64,000 bases of DNA from Endozoicomonas sp. OPT23 (GTDB taxonomy: Bacteria; Pseudomonadota; Gammaproteobacteria; Pseudomonadales; Endozoicomonadaceae). Positions 1 to 7,513 of this stretch are shown here, piece after piece. The notes beneath the pieces are model-generated. The model was given only the letters and a program-made list of their open reading frames with translations, was not told the origin of the DNA and ran no database searches. The stretch spans positions 1-64,000 of the forward strand of contig NZ_PPFD01000008.1 in assembly GCF_009653635.1 (NCBI RefSeq). The letters run 5' to 3'. The number at the start of each line of letters is the position of its first letter. Position 1 is the first letter of the stretch. The position numbers and the translations under genes were made by a program.

Positions 1-39
1 TGGGGTTTCCCCATGTGAGAGTAGGTCATCGCCAGGCAT
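1..39 (+). rRNA. rrf: 5S ribosomal RNA, 3' end (partial)
   Basis: The first 39 bases match the conserved 3' end of bacterial 5S rRNA (GGGG-tt-CCCC hairpin, GAGAGTAGG, then GCCAGGCAT at the end). The gene begins before the window. A strong terminator follows about 10 bases later, so this is the end of an rRNA operon. Confidence 0.93.
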
Positions 40-49
40 TGAATTAGAA

Positions 50-86
50 AACCCCAGAAGAGCAATCTTCTGGGGTTTTTCTTTTT
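50..86 (+). terminator. rRNA operon intrinsic terminator
   Basis: An 11-bp perfect stem (50-60 with 67-77) with a 6-base loop is followed by a T-rich run (ttttctttttg). It sits directly after the 5S rRNA. Confidence 0.93.
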
Positions 87-123
87 GTGCAGAAAAATTG
101 TTTCGGGAACAGTTCGAACAAAG

Positions 124-160
124 TAGGTCTATCTTGATAGAGAAACCTATCGGGCTTTTT
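124..160 (+). terminator. possible second terminator hairpin
   Basis: A nested stem (124-128 with 145-149, and 129-133 with 136-140) is followed by a short T-run at 156-160. It lies between the rRNA terminator and the end of the reverse-strand DUF2165 gene and may act as a backup terminator. The stem is AT-rich, so the call is tentative. Confidence 0.35.
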
Positions 161-185
161 AATTATGACTGCCCAAAACAATAAA

Positions 186-686
186 TCAGTTTAGTGAGTC
201 ATTATCCATAGTCGTATAAATCAAAATAAGAAGCAGGACAGTTGAAATCCGAAACCCCGGTTGAATACCGTTCCAGCTCTTTGATTGCCAAGCCAGAAAC
301 CACTCTCCGGAAATGCCCATAAAGCAGAGAAACCAAAGGCAGATACCCAATGACAGGCCATAGACGGCATATCCTTTAAAATCAGAGTAGTTTCGAACCT
401 TCATTCCTCTGATTAACTCAATGACTCCAAGCCAGCAGAGAATAGTTATTAAAGCTTCGGTAGCGATAATAAGTGTATAAGCGCTGTGCCAGAGAGTTTC
501 GGAATCGATGGCTCTCCAGGATGTCTGAGCCGGGTTGCCCGTTGTATCCATAGACATCACATGTTTTACAAAGTCGAAGTTACTTTGGTAATCCACGAGA
601 TTATTAAAAACAACGAGCGTACTAAAGATGGCGACGGTTATGTTAAGGCTAACTTTACTGAGCCGGATAGCCTGAATGTGATTCAT
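186..686 (-). CDS. DUF2165 family small integral membrane protein
   Basis: The 166-residue product has four hydrophobic segments (about residues 10-30, 67-90, 105-127 and 143-160). Its spacing and motifs fit the DUF2165 family of predicted inner-membrane proteins, including a Trp-rich loop with a GEWFLAWQS-like stretch between the last two helices. The biochemical role of the family is unknown. The gene converges on the rRNA operon and diverges from ylqF/rbgA with 124 bp between them, so it has its own promoter. Nothing nearby suggests a pathway. The family call is fairly sure; a function cannot be given. Confidence 0.8.
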   Translation of the reverse strand: MNHIQAIRLSKVSLNITVAIFSTLVVFNNLVDYQSNFDFVKHVMSMDTTGNPAQTSWRAIDSETLWHSAYTLIIATEALITILCWLGVIELIRGMKVRNYSDFKGYAVYGLSLGICLWFLCFMGISGEWFLAWQSKSWNGIQPGFRISTVLLLILIYTTMDNDSLN

Positions 687-810
687 GAAGAAACTATAGA
701 TTTTAATGAACCTATTTCAAGGCAATAGAGCTGTAGTTCTTATGGTTACTAAACAGCTTTGAAGGTTTACACTACTCCGATTTACGACTTAATCATTCAG
801 AGGCTCAAGT

Positions 811-1686
811 ATGGCGGCGATTAACTGGTTTCCCGGGCATATGCATAAAGCTCGAAAGGAAATCAAAAAGGTTGTTCCGGAAGTTGATCTGATCATCGAA
901 GTTCTGGACGCTCGCATTCCTTACAGCAGCAGTAACCCACTGGTTCCATCTCTGCGTGGTAAAACACCCTTTCTGAAGGTCCTCAACAAAGCAGACTTGG
1001 CTGACCCGAAAGTAACAGAGCTCTGGATAAAAGAGCTGGAAAAGGAAGAAGGCGTTAAAGCTATTGCTCTGACCCAAAGCCAGCCTGAGAAAGTTCGCAG
1101 TGTACTAAAACTGGCAGAAGGAATGATTGGGAGCGAACGAAACCTTGAAATCAAGGGCATGCGAGCCATGATTCTGGGTATTCCCAATGTTGGTAAGTCC
1201 ACGATGATCAACACACTGGCAAACCGTATTATCGCCAAGACAGGTAACGTTCCTGCGGTTACCAAGCAGCAGCAGCGAATAAAATTGCCAAATGGAATGA
1301 TTCTTCTTGATACTCCAGGGTTTCTCTGGCCAAAGCTGGAACCTGAATCCTGTGGTTATCGTCTCGCCGTTACCGGTGCAATAAAAGACGCTGTAATCGA
1401 ATATGAAGATGTAGCATTTTTTGCCGCAGAGTACTTTTTAAAGGTTTACCCCGAAGCACTTAGGTCACGCTTTCTGCTTGATGAACTACCAGCGACGGAT
1501 ATTGAGCTGATGGATATGATTGCAGCTAAAAGAAACTGCATGCGTAGAGGTGGAATTTCTGATCTTCATAAAGTGTCTGAAATTCTGCTAAATGAATTCA
1601 GAAGTGGCAATTTGGGCAGACTCAGCCTGGAAACACCAGAGCTGGTTGAAGCAGAAAAGCCTGTAAAAGAGCCTGAAAGCGAGTAA
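811..1686 (+). CDS. ylqF: YlqF/RbgA-type ribosome biogenesis GTPase
   Basis: This is a cytoplasmic circularly permuted GTPase. G4 (NKAD, residues 59-62) comes before G1 (GIPNVGKS, 123-130) and G3 (DTPG, 167-170), the order typical of the YlqF/YawG family. The N-terminal NWFPGHMHKA stretch is the family hallmark. In Bacillus the homologue RbgA drives late 50S subunit maturation; the same role here is inferred from family. At 291 residues the length is normal. The ATG at 811 is chosen because the conserved N-terminal motif starts within six residues of it. The gene lies downstream of an rRNA operon and 60 bp before the penicillin-acylase gene. The C-terminus ends in an acidic Lys/Glu tail without known meaning. 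Confidence 0.92.
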   Translation: MAAINWFPGHMHKARKEIKKVVPEVDLIIEVLDARIPYSSSNPLVPSLRGKTPFLKVLNKADLADPKVTELWIKELEKEEGVKAIALTQSQPEKVRSVLKLAEGMIGSERNLEIKGMRAMILGIPNVGKSTMINTLANRIIAKTGNVPAVTKQQQRIKLPNGMILLDTPGFLWPKLEPESCGYRLAVTGAIKDAVIEYEDVAFFAAEYFLKVYPEALRSRFLLDELPATDIELMDMIAAKRNCMRRGGISDLHKVSEILLNEFRSGNLGRLSLETPELVEAEKPVKEPESE

Positions 1687-1746
1687 GCTTTTCCTACCTG
1701 ACACAATAAAACTACCTGATAAGAATAAAAGAAAAAGGTATCTGAT

Positions 1747-4128
1747 ATGTTCCTATGGCTGAAACGAGGGCTACTGCTTGCCCTCAGCCTCTGTGCAATT
1801 CTATTGATAACGGTCTATTGGTTATTGTCATCAAGCAAAGCCAGGCTCGATGGCAACTACCATTCTTCCGAACTTACCGCTCCTGTTTCTGTAGAAAGAG
1901 ATAACCTTGGTGTTCCCGTAATAAGCGGTAGCAATCGTCAGGATGTAGCCTTTGCAACAGGCTACCTGCACGCTCAAGATCGCTTCTTTCAAATGGATCT
2001 GAATAGAAGGAATTCAGCGGGTGAGTTGTCTGAACTAGTCGGCAGCCTTGCTCTGAATCATGATAAAACCCAGCGAAAGCACCGGTTTAGAAAAGTAGCT
2101 CAACAAGTTGTTGAACAAATGTCGTTTAATGAACGGGTAGTGCTTAATTCTTACACGGCAGGTGTCAATGAAGGTCTGGCAGATCTGGATGGTAAGCCTT
2201 TTGAATACTGGCTGTTGAATGTAGAGCCTCAGCTTTGGAAAAATGAAGATACTTTCTTGACCGTATTCAGTATGTATATGGATCTGAATGATAATGAGTT
2301 CAAGCTGGATGATGTTAAAGGCTTTCTAGCGAAGATTGCTTCCAGAGAAGTGATTGAGTTTCTGTCACCTCTGCGCACTCGCTGGGATTCTTCTCTTATT
2401 CCGATGGAGCTTCCAACTCCCACTACTCCAGACAGCACTGCTGTTGACCTGAGGTCAAAGCCTGCTGAGTTTTATGCAGGGCTCAATGGCGAAACGATAC
2501 CTGACAGTTTTATTGGCAGTAATAACTGGGCTGTTGCTGGCAGCTTAACGGAGTCTGGAGCTGCGATTGTTGAAGATGATATGCATCTTGCTCACAGGGT
2601 TCCAACCATCTGGTACAGAGCGCAATTTAATTACCCTAATGCTAAAGGCGATGGTGTTCAGGTTACCGGTGTTACGCTTCCGGGTGCTCCGCTTATTGTT
2701 GTTGGAAGTAATGGCCATGTTGCCTGGGGTTTTACCAACAGTTATGGAGACTGGGTTGACCTGGTTTCTCTGGAAATGGCTGATGACAATCGTTATATGA
2801 CCAGCACGGGGCCAGAGCAGCTGGAAACATGGCAGGAAACCATTAAGGTAAAAGGAGAAGAGGCAGTCACTGTTGAATATCAGCAGAGTCGTTGGGGACC
2901 TGTTGTTAATTCAAGATATGACAGTTCTCGATACGCTCTTCGTTGGACGGCTCATAACCCTTCAGCAACTAATGTAAAGCTGATTGAACTGGAGCAAGCG
3001 ACCACTGTCTTTGAAGCTATGGATGTTGCTAATCAGTCAGGCATACCCGCTCAGAACTTCACTGTAGGCGACAGTCAGGGAAATATTGCCTGGACCATTG
3101 CAGGTAGAATACCTCTTCGTTCAGGTGTTGATTCAACGTTTCCTTTGAGTTGGGAGCAGGCTGAAGACAATTGGCTGGGATGGTTAGCCGTTGATAACTA
3201 TCCTCGAGTGGTGAATCCGGAAAGCGGCAGAATATGGACGGCCAATGCTCGCATCGCTTCAGGTGAAAATCTTGAGAAGATTGGTGATGGTGGATATCTG
3301 CCTGGGCCTAGACAAAAACAGATCGAGGACAGTTTGAAAAAACTGACCACAGCTAGTGAAAACAAGCTTCTCGAAGTGGCTCTTGATCACAGAGCCCTTT
3401 ATATGGAGAACTGGCGGCAGCTGATTCTTGATTCACTACAGACCGACACGGATTCTAAAAGACAGGCTTTTCTTTCTTATGTGGAAAACTGGTCAGGAAA
3501 AGCGTCAACAAACGATGTTGGCTACAGGTTGGTGAGAGAGTTTCATGATGCTCTTAATCTGAAAGTACACCAGTCTCTTGGCCGTTACTTCCGTACTCTA
3601 TCTGCTGATGCGCGTGTGGAATTTAAAGATAGCTGGCTGCAAAGCCTGAACCATGATCAGGAAATGCTGTTGAGGTTGTATCAGGAACAGCCTGAAAACT
3701 GGCTAAATCCTAAATACAGCAGTTGGAATGAGTTATACCTTGAAACCATTGATGAAGTCATTGCTGATCTGGGAGGCGCTGACAAGCTAGCAGAAGCTAC
3801 CTGGGGACAACGAAATACGTCAGCAGTAAATCATCCTCTTAGCAAAGCGCTGCCAGTTATAGGTCAGTGGCTGAATATGCCTGAGGCAGAACTGACAGGC
3901 GATGTCTGGATGCCTAAAGCTCAGAAACCAGCTGCAGGTGTTTCAGAAAGGATGATTGTTTCTCCCGGGCATGAAGAACAAGGGATTTTTCATATGCCAG
4001 GTGGGCAAAGCGGACATCCATTATCACCCTTTTATAAGGCTGGTTATATGGATTGGGTGGAAGGTAAGAAAAGCACTTTTCTGCCGGGAAAGACGTTGCA
4101 TGAGTTGCATCTAATGCTTGCAGAATAA
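1747..4128 (+). CDS. Penicillin acylase family Ntn-hydrolase
   Basis: The 793-residue precursor belongs to the penicillin G acylase / AHL acylase superfamily. It has an N-terminal hydrophobic export or anchor segment (residues 6-28), an alpha-chain region beginning with an LDG-containing stretch, a linker, and the beta-chain start GSNNW, in which Ser258 would become the N-terminal nucleophile after self-cleavage. GHVAWGFTN and the conserved Asn-rich stretches follow. Natural substrates of this branch are often N-acyl amides such as acyl-homoserine lactones, but the substrate cannot be read from sequence. It is probably periplasmic. The gene follows ylqF by 60 bp and ends at a bidirectional hairpin shared with ispG. 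The family is certain and the substrate open. Confidence 0.9.
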   Translation: MFLWLKRGLLLALSLCAILLITVYWLLSSSKARLDGNYHSSELTAPVSVERDNLGVPVISGSNRQDVAFATGYLHAQDRFFQMDLNRRNSAGELSELVGSLALNHDKTQRKHRFRKVAQQVVEQMSFNERVVLNSYTAGVNEGLADLDGKPFEYWLLNVEPQLWKNEDTFLTVFSMYMDLNDNEFKLDDVKGFLAKIASREVIEFLSPLRTRWDSSLIPMELPTPTTPDSTAVDLRSKPAEFYAGLNGETIPDSFIGSNNWAVAGSLTESGAAIVEDDMHLAHRVPTIWYRAQFNYPNAKGDGVQVTGVTLPGAPLIVVGSNGHVAWGFTNSYGDWVDLVSLEMADDNRYMTSTGPEQLETWQETIKVKGEEAVTVEYQQSRWGPVVNSRYDSSRYALRWTAHNPSATNVKLIELEQATTVFEAMDVANQSGIPAQNFTVGDSQGNIAWTIAGRIPLRSGVDSTFPLSWEQAEDNWLGWLAVDNYPRVVNPESGRIWTANARIASGENLEKIGDGGYLPGPRQKQIEDSLKKLTTASENKLLEVALDHRALYMENWRQLILDSLQTDTDSKRQAFLSYVENWSGKASTNDVGYRLVREFHDALNLKVHQSLGRYFRTLSADARVEFKDSWLQSLNHDQEMLLRLYQEQPENWLNPKYSSWNELYLETIDEVIADLGGADKLAEATWGQRNTSAVNHPLSKALPVIGQWLNMPEAELTGDVWMPKAQKPAAGVSERMIVSPGHEEQGIFHMPGGQSGHPLSPFYKAGYMDWVEGKKSTFLPGKTLHELHLMLAE

Positions 4129-4140
4129 TTAAGGAAAGAA

Positions 4141-4168
4141 GGAGCTACAGAAAACGTAGCTCCTCTTG
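4141..4168. terminator. bidirectional terminator between acylase and ispG
   Basis: An 8-bp GC-containing perfect stem (4141-4148 with 4156-4163) lies between two convergent genes. T-rich sequence follows on the plus side and A-rich sequence precedes it, so it can serve both strands. Confidence 0.75.
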
Positions 4169-4176
4169 TTTCTTAA

Positions 4177-5418
4177 TTACTGGCTGGCAATCATATCGTC
4201 ACGACGAGAGTATGTCTTAGCTACATAGTCCTCGATCATCTGCTTGTATTCTTCCGTGATATTGCCACCTTTAAGAGTGGTTACTTTCTCCCCATCAACG
4301 AAGACAGGCGCAGAAGGTGCTTCCCCAGTACCAGGTAAACTGATGCCGATGTTTGCGTGTTTACTTTCGCCGGGGCCATTTACGATACAACCCATAACGG
4401 CAACTTTCATATCTTCTACACCAACAAACTCATGACGCCAGTTCATCATTTTCTGGCGTAGGAAAGCATCAACTTCATCAGTCAGAACACGGAAGAAGGT
4501 GCTTGTAGTACGACCACAGCCTGGGCAGGCGGTAACTTCAGGAGAAAAGCTGCGAACGTCCAGGGCTTGCAGAATCTGCTGGGAAACAATGACTTCTCGG
4601 TCACGACTGCCTGTTGGCTCAGGTGTCAGTGACGTACGAATGGTGTTGCCTATACCCTGTTGTAACAAAATGCCCATGGCAACGCTGGAAGCAACAATAC
4701 CCTTACTGCCCATTCCTGCTTCTGTAAGACCCAGATGGAGCGCGTACTTCGAGCGTTCAGCCAGCTTTTGGTAAACACTGATCAGAGCCTGAACTCGGGA
4801 AACTTTGCAGGAGATAACAATCTTATCTGCTCCCAGCCCACGTTTTACAGCGGCGTCAGCACTGGTCAAAGCGGATAGCACCAGCGCTTCCTGAAGAATT
4901 TCTTCAGAAGGTTTCGGGTTTTCAGCGTTGGCATTCTCATCCATCAGTCGAGTGGCCAGCTCTTTATCAAGGCTGCCCCAGTTAACACCAATGCGAACGG
5001 GTTTATCGTACTTGATAGCAACGTCGATCATAGTGTTGAAACGATCGTCTTTCTTGTTACCAAAGCCAACGTTGCCCGGGTTGATTCTGTATTTGGCCAG
5101 CAAACGGGCTGTTTCATCGTACTTGGTCAGCAAGGTGTGACCGTTGTAGTGAAAGTCGCCCACAATAGGTACGGTGTATCCATCGGCTTCCAGCCTTTTA
5201 TAAATCTCTGGAATTGCTGCCGCAGCTTCTTCTGTATTAACAGTGACTCGAACCAGTTCAGAACCTGCATCGGCCAGCAGTTTGATCTGGTCTACGGTGC
5301 GGTTTACATCAGCTGTGTCGGTATCGGTCATGGACTGGACAACAACAGGGGCATTACCACCAAGGGTAATGTGTCCAACCTGAACAGCATGGGTTTGATG
5401 TCGGCCCATTAACTTCAT
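4177..5418 (-). CDS. ispG: 4-hydroxy-3-methylbut-2-enyl diphosphate synthase, long form
   Basis: IspG/GcpE catalyses the penultimate step of the MEP isoprenoid pathway, reductive ring opening of MEcPP to HMBPP, using a [4Fe-4S] cluster. Three cluster cysteines are visible: Cys298 and Cys301 in CPGCGR and Cys344 in [11 protein letters not shown]. The N-terminal [11 protein letters not shown] and the RINPGNVG motif are typical. At 413 residues it is longer than the roughly 370-residue enterobacterial and pseudomonad enzyme, and the wording of its motifs resembles the alpha/beta-proteobacterial and xanthomonad type. It stands alone here, not in the usual rodZ-ispG-hisS order of Gammaproteobacteria. 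The ATG is preceded on its strand by a GGAGG-like site. Confidence 0.95.
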   Translation of the reverse strand: MKLMGRHQTHAVQVGHITLGGNAPVVVQSMTDTDTADVNRTVDQIKLLADAGSELVRVTVNTEEAAAAIPEIYKRLEADGYTVPIVGDFHYNGHTLLTKYDETARLLAKYRINPGNVGFGNKKDDRFNTMIDVAIKYDKPVRIGVNWGSLDKELATRLMDENANAENPKPSEEILQEALVLSALTSADAAVKRGLGADKIVISCKVSRVQALISVYQKLAERSKYALHLGLTEAGMGSKGIVASSVAMGILLQQGIGNTIRTSLTPEPTGSRDREVIVSQQILQALDVRSFSPEVTACPGCGRTTSTFFRVLTDEVDAFLRQKMMNWRHEFVGVEDMKVAVMGCIVNGPGESKHANIGISLPGTGEAPSAPVFVDGEKVTTLKGGNITEEYKQMIEDYVAKTYSRRDDMIASQ

Positions 5419-5610
5419 TCCTCCGAAAAACTATATCGAATCAGTGAGACACAGCTAGGGTGTTTGTGCCAGAAAATAAAAGTAGACGATTAGTTTAACA
5501 CTTATCCATGAAAGCGTATTAATCCGGCATAAACTGAACTATTGTTTTACCCTGTCTAAAGCCAGCTGCAGCAACTAAGTGTGTAGACACACGTAATTGA
5601 ATATTAAATA

Positions 5611-5641
5611 GTTGTTCGCCCGCCGCAGGCGGGCAAACAAC
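5611..5641. repeat. REP-like GC-rich hairpin
   Basis: Two 14-base arms (5611-5624 and 5628-5641) with one mismatch flank a 3-base loop, giving a strong cruciform in an otherwise AT-rich intergenic stretch. No T-run follows on the plus strand, so it is not a standard terminator for that side. It looks like a REP-type extragenic palindrome or the remnant of a small mobile element, just upstream of the antitoxin gene. Confidence 0.55.
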
Positions 5642-5694
5642 TTATGAATTCGTATGTACGGGTACCGGATAGAGCAACAACAAGAGTAAATATC

Positions 5695-5886
5695 ATGGCG
5701 AAAGAAACGACTGTAAGAGCACGCATTGATGAATCTTTGAAAGAAGAAGCGGAAGTGATTCTGAAACAACTGGGCATCACTACCTCCCAGGCTATTAATA
5801 TCTATTTCAGCCAGATTGTTCTCAGGCAGGGGCTGCCTTTTGATGTCGTCCTTCCTGATGCTGAAAAAGAAGCCAGGAAGAAATAG
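5695..5886 (+). CDS. RelB/DinJ-family antitoxin, apparently without partner toxin
   Basis: The 63-residue protein has the ribbon-helix-helix pattern of RelB/DinJ antitoxins: TVRARIDESLKEEAE, then LGITTSQAINIYFSQIV and GLPFDV. Such proteins bind DNA as dimers, repress their own operon and neutralise a RelE/YafQ-type mRNA interferase. The ATG at 5695 is preferred over one 17 codons upstream because the family begins with M-(x)2-4-TVRARID. Downstream, only 64 bp separate it from the yjeH-like permease and no toxin-sized reading frame is present on either strand, so the antitoxin seems orphaned. A solitary regulator is another possibility. Confidence 0.82.
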   Translation: MAKETTVRARIDESLKEEAEVILKQLGITTSQAINIYFSQIVLRQGLPFDVVLPDAEKEARKK

Positions 5887-5950
5887 AACATAGCCCTTAT
5901 TAACAGTTCCTAAATAACAATACCTCTGTTTTTCAATCTGGCAGTAAAGA

Positions 5951-7231
5951 ATGAGTCGTCTTCATAAACAACTAGGCGTGGGAAAAGGCGTTGCCTTGTT
6001 AGCCACTTCATTAATGGGAACCGGTATATTTGTTGTTCCCGCCATTGCTGCCAGTATTGCAGGGGCCTGGTCTCTACTGGCCTGGGGAGTATTGATTGCC
6101 TTAGTAATGCCTGTGGCGTTTACTTTTGCTCTATTGGGTAAACGCTTCCCTCATGCCGGAGGCTCTGCGCACATAGTGGGAAGGGCTCTAGGGCCGAGGT
6201 TTGAGAAGCTGACTGCCTTTCTGTTTCTTGCCGTTTTGCCTGTGGGATTGCCTGCAGCCCTGGTAATGGCAACGGGTTTCTGGCATTCCGTTATGGATCT
6301 TACTCACTTTGCTGAGCTATCTATTCAGCTGGCTACGCTGGCATTGATTCTGATGCTGGGGCTAGGTGGTACTAAGTTATCTGGCAGTATTCAGGGTGGA
6401 ATTGCGTTATTAATAGTGGCACTTGTCGCTGTGCTCTGGTGGCAGGGGGATATTCAGTTGGCAGATATTTCATTATCAAGAGCTGAAGAAGGCAATGCTT
6501 CATCCATCGTTCCGGCTCTGTCTGTTATGTTCTGGTGTTTTGTCGGAATAGAAGCCTTCACCCATATGGGGGAGGAATTTGAAAACCCTGAGCGGGATTT
6601 CCCCATCGCTCTGATTCTTGGAGTGTTGTTGGCTGGACTGGTTTATTGGGGCTGTTCGGTAGCTATTTTGAAATTTGGTGTTTATGGCAGTGAACAGGAA
6701 AATACCACCGCTATCCCTAGACTTCTGGCATTGATGTTTGGTCCTACAGGGCAGTGGTTGGCAGCCATTATTGGTTATCTGGCCTGCTTTGCCAGTATGA
6801 ATGTTTATATTCAGGGCTTCTCCCGATTGTTGTGGAGCATGGCTGAAGAAGGCTCCCTTAAACGGATAGGTCTGGGTTTTCTCGGTAAGCTGAATGATAG
6901 GAAGGTGCCAGCCCGAGCACTCTGGGTTGTTTCAGGTGTTTGTGTTCTCAGTATTCTGACTCTTGAGCTGACAGGGCTTCCTCTGGAATCAATGATCCGC
7001 TTTGCCAATGGCAACTTTATTGTTGTTTATCTTCTGTCGATGTTGGCGGGTGTTCTTATTTTGAAAGGCTGGCAGAAGTGGCTAGCGATTCTTAGCTCGT
7101 TATTATGTGCCGCTGTTCTAATCGCTTTAGGCGCCGACTCTCTTTATGTGGTGGCGTTGACTCTGCTGTTTTTCATTGTAGGGCTGGTAATGAGAGCAAA
7201 CAGAAAACCTCCTCAATCTATTGAGCTCTAA
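5951..7231 (+). CDS. yjeH: YjeH-type amino acid exporter (APC superfamily)
   Basis: A 426-residue integral membrane protein with about twelve hydrophobic helices that tracks E. coli YjeH closely along its whole length (LLATSLMGTGIFVVPAIAA at the N-terminus, PVGLPAALVMA, ALSVMFWCFVGIEAF, IGYLACFASMNVYIQGFSRL). YjeH exports L-methionine and branched-chain amino acids in E. coli; the same function here is inferred. The start at 5951 has a weak TAAAG site. The gene stands alone and is followed by a long inverted repeat at 7250-7291 that could stop transcription or stabilise the mRNA end. Confidence 0.9.
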   Translation: MSRLHKQLGVGKGVALLATSLMGTGIFVVPAIAASIAGAWSLLAWGVLIALVMPVAFTFALLGKRFPHAGGSAHIVGRALGPRFEKLTAFLFLAVLPVGLPAALVMATGFWHSVMDLTHFAELSIQLATLALILMLGLGGTKLSGSIQGGIALLIVALVAVLWWQGDIQLADISLSRAEEGNASSIVPALSVMFWCFVGIEAFTHMGEEFENPERDFPIALILGVLLAGLVYWGCSVAILKFGVYGSEQENTTAIPRLLALMFGPTGQWLAAIIGYLACFASMNVYIQGFSRLLWSMAEEGSLKRIGLGFLGKLNDRKVPARALWVVSGVCVLSILTLELTGLPLESMIRFANGNFIVVYLLSMLAGVLILKGWQKWLAILSSLLCAAVLIALGADSLYVVALTLLFFIVGLVMRANRKPPQSIEL

Positions 7232-7249
7232 TAAAACTATTCAATAGTT

Positions 7250-7291
7250 ATTAACCAGATTATGCACAGGCCTTCTGTGTTTCTGGTTAAT
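7250..7291. terminator. long inverted repeat downstream of yjeH
   Basis: The outer arms of 10 bp (7250-7259 and 7282-7291) are perfectly complementary, and a second 5-bp stem (7265-7269 with 7274-7278) sits inside the loop. There is no T-run after the stem on the plus strand, so it may be a Rho-assisted or 3'-end-stabilising hairpin, or a protein-binding site. Confidence 0.5.
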
Positions 7292-7389
7292 AGCCTCCTC
7301 ACTTTTGAAAAACCCATCTTACTGATTCATATCGTAATTATTAATTAATCTGATTTCATATTAAGAATTGCTGTTAGCGGCTGCATAAG

Positions 7390-7421
7390 TTATCCACAAT
7401 CGTTATAAAAAGTTTTCCACA
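7390..7421 (+). promoter_or_regulatory. pair of DnaA-box-like sites upstream of the autotransporter
   Basis: A perfect consensus DnaA box TTATCCACA (7390-7398) is followed 23 bases later by TTTTCCACA (7413-7421) in the same orientation, 93-124 bp before the autotransporter start. Neither dnaA, dnaN nor gidA is nearby, so this is not oriC. It could be a DnaA-responsive promoter element or a chance pair. Confidence 0.45.
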
Positions 7422-7513
7422 GAGCGCCGATCACATCACAAGGCGCCTCCCCTCCGGAGTTTTTGCCTGTTCGTCAGCACTTAACAGCAAGCTGAATAGG
7501 GAGCACAGGGATT

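Noticed and set aside
5644-5694. Upstream ATG for the RelB/DinJ-like antitoxin
   Set aside because: The extra 17 residues are not family-like, whereas the ATG at 5695 begins with the conserved N-terminus.
7380-7513. Chromosomal origin of replication suggested by DnaA boxes
   Set aside because: Only two boxes, no AT-rich unwinding region of the usual type, and no dnaA, dnaN, gidA or parAB nearby.
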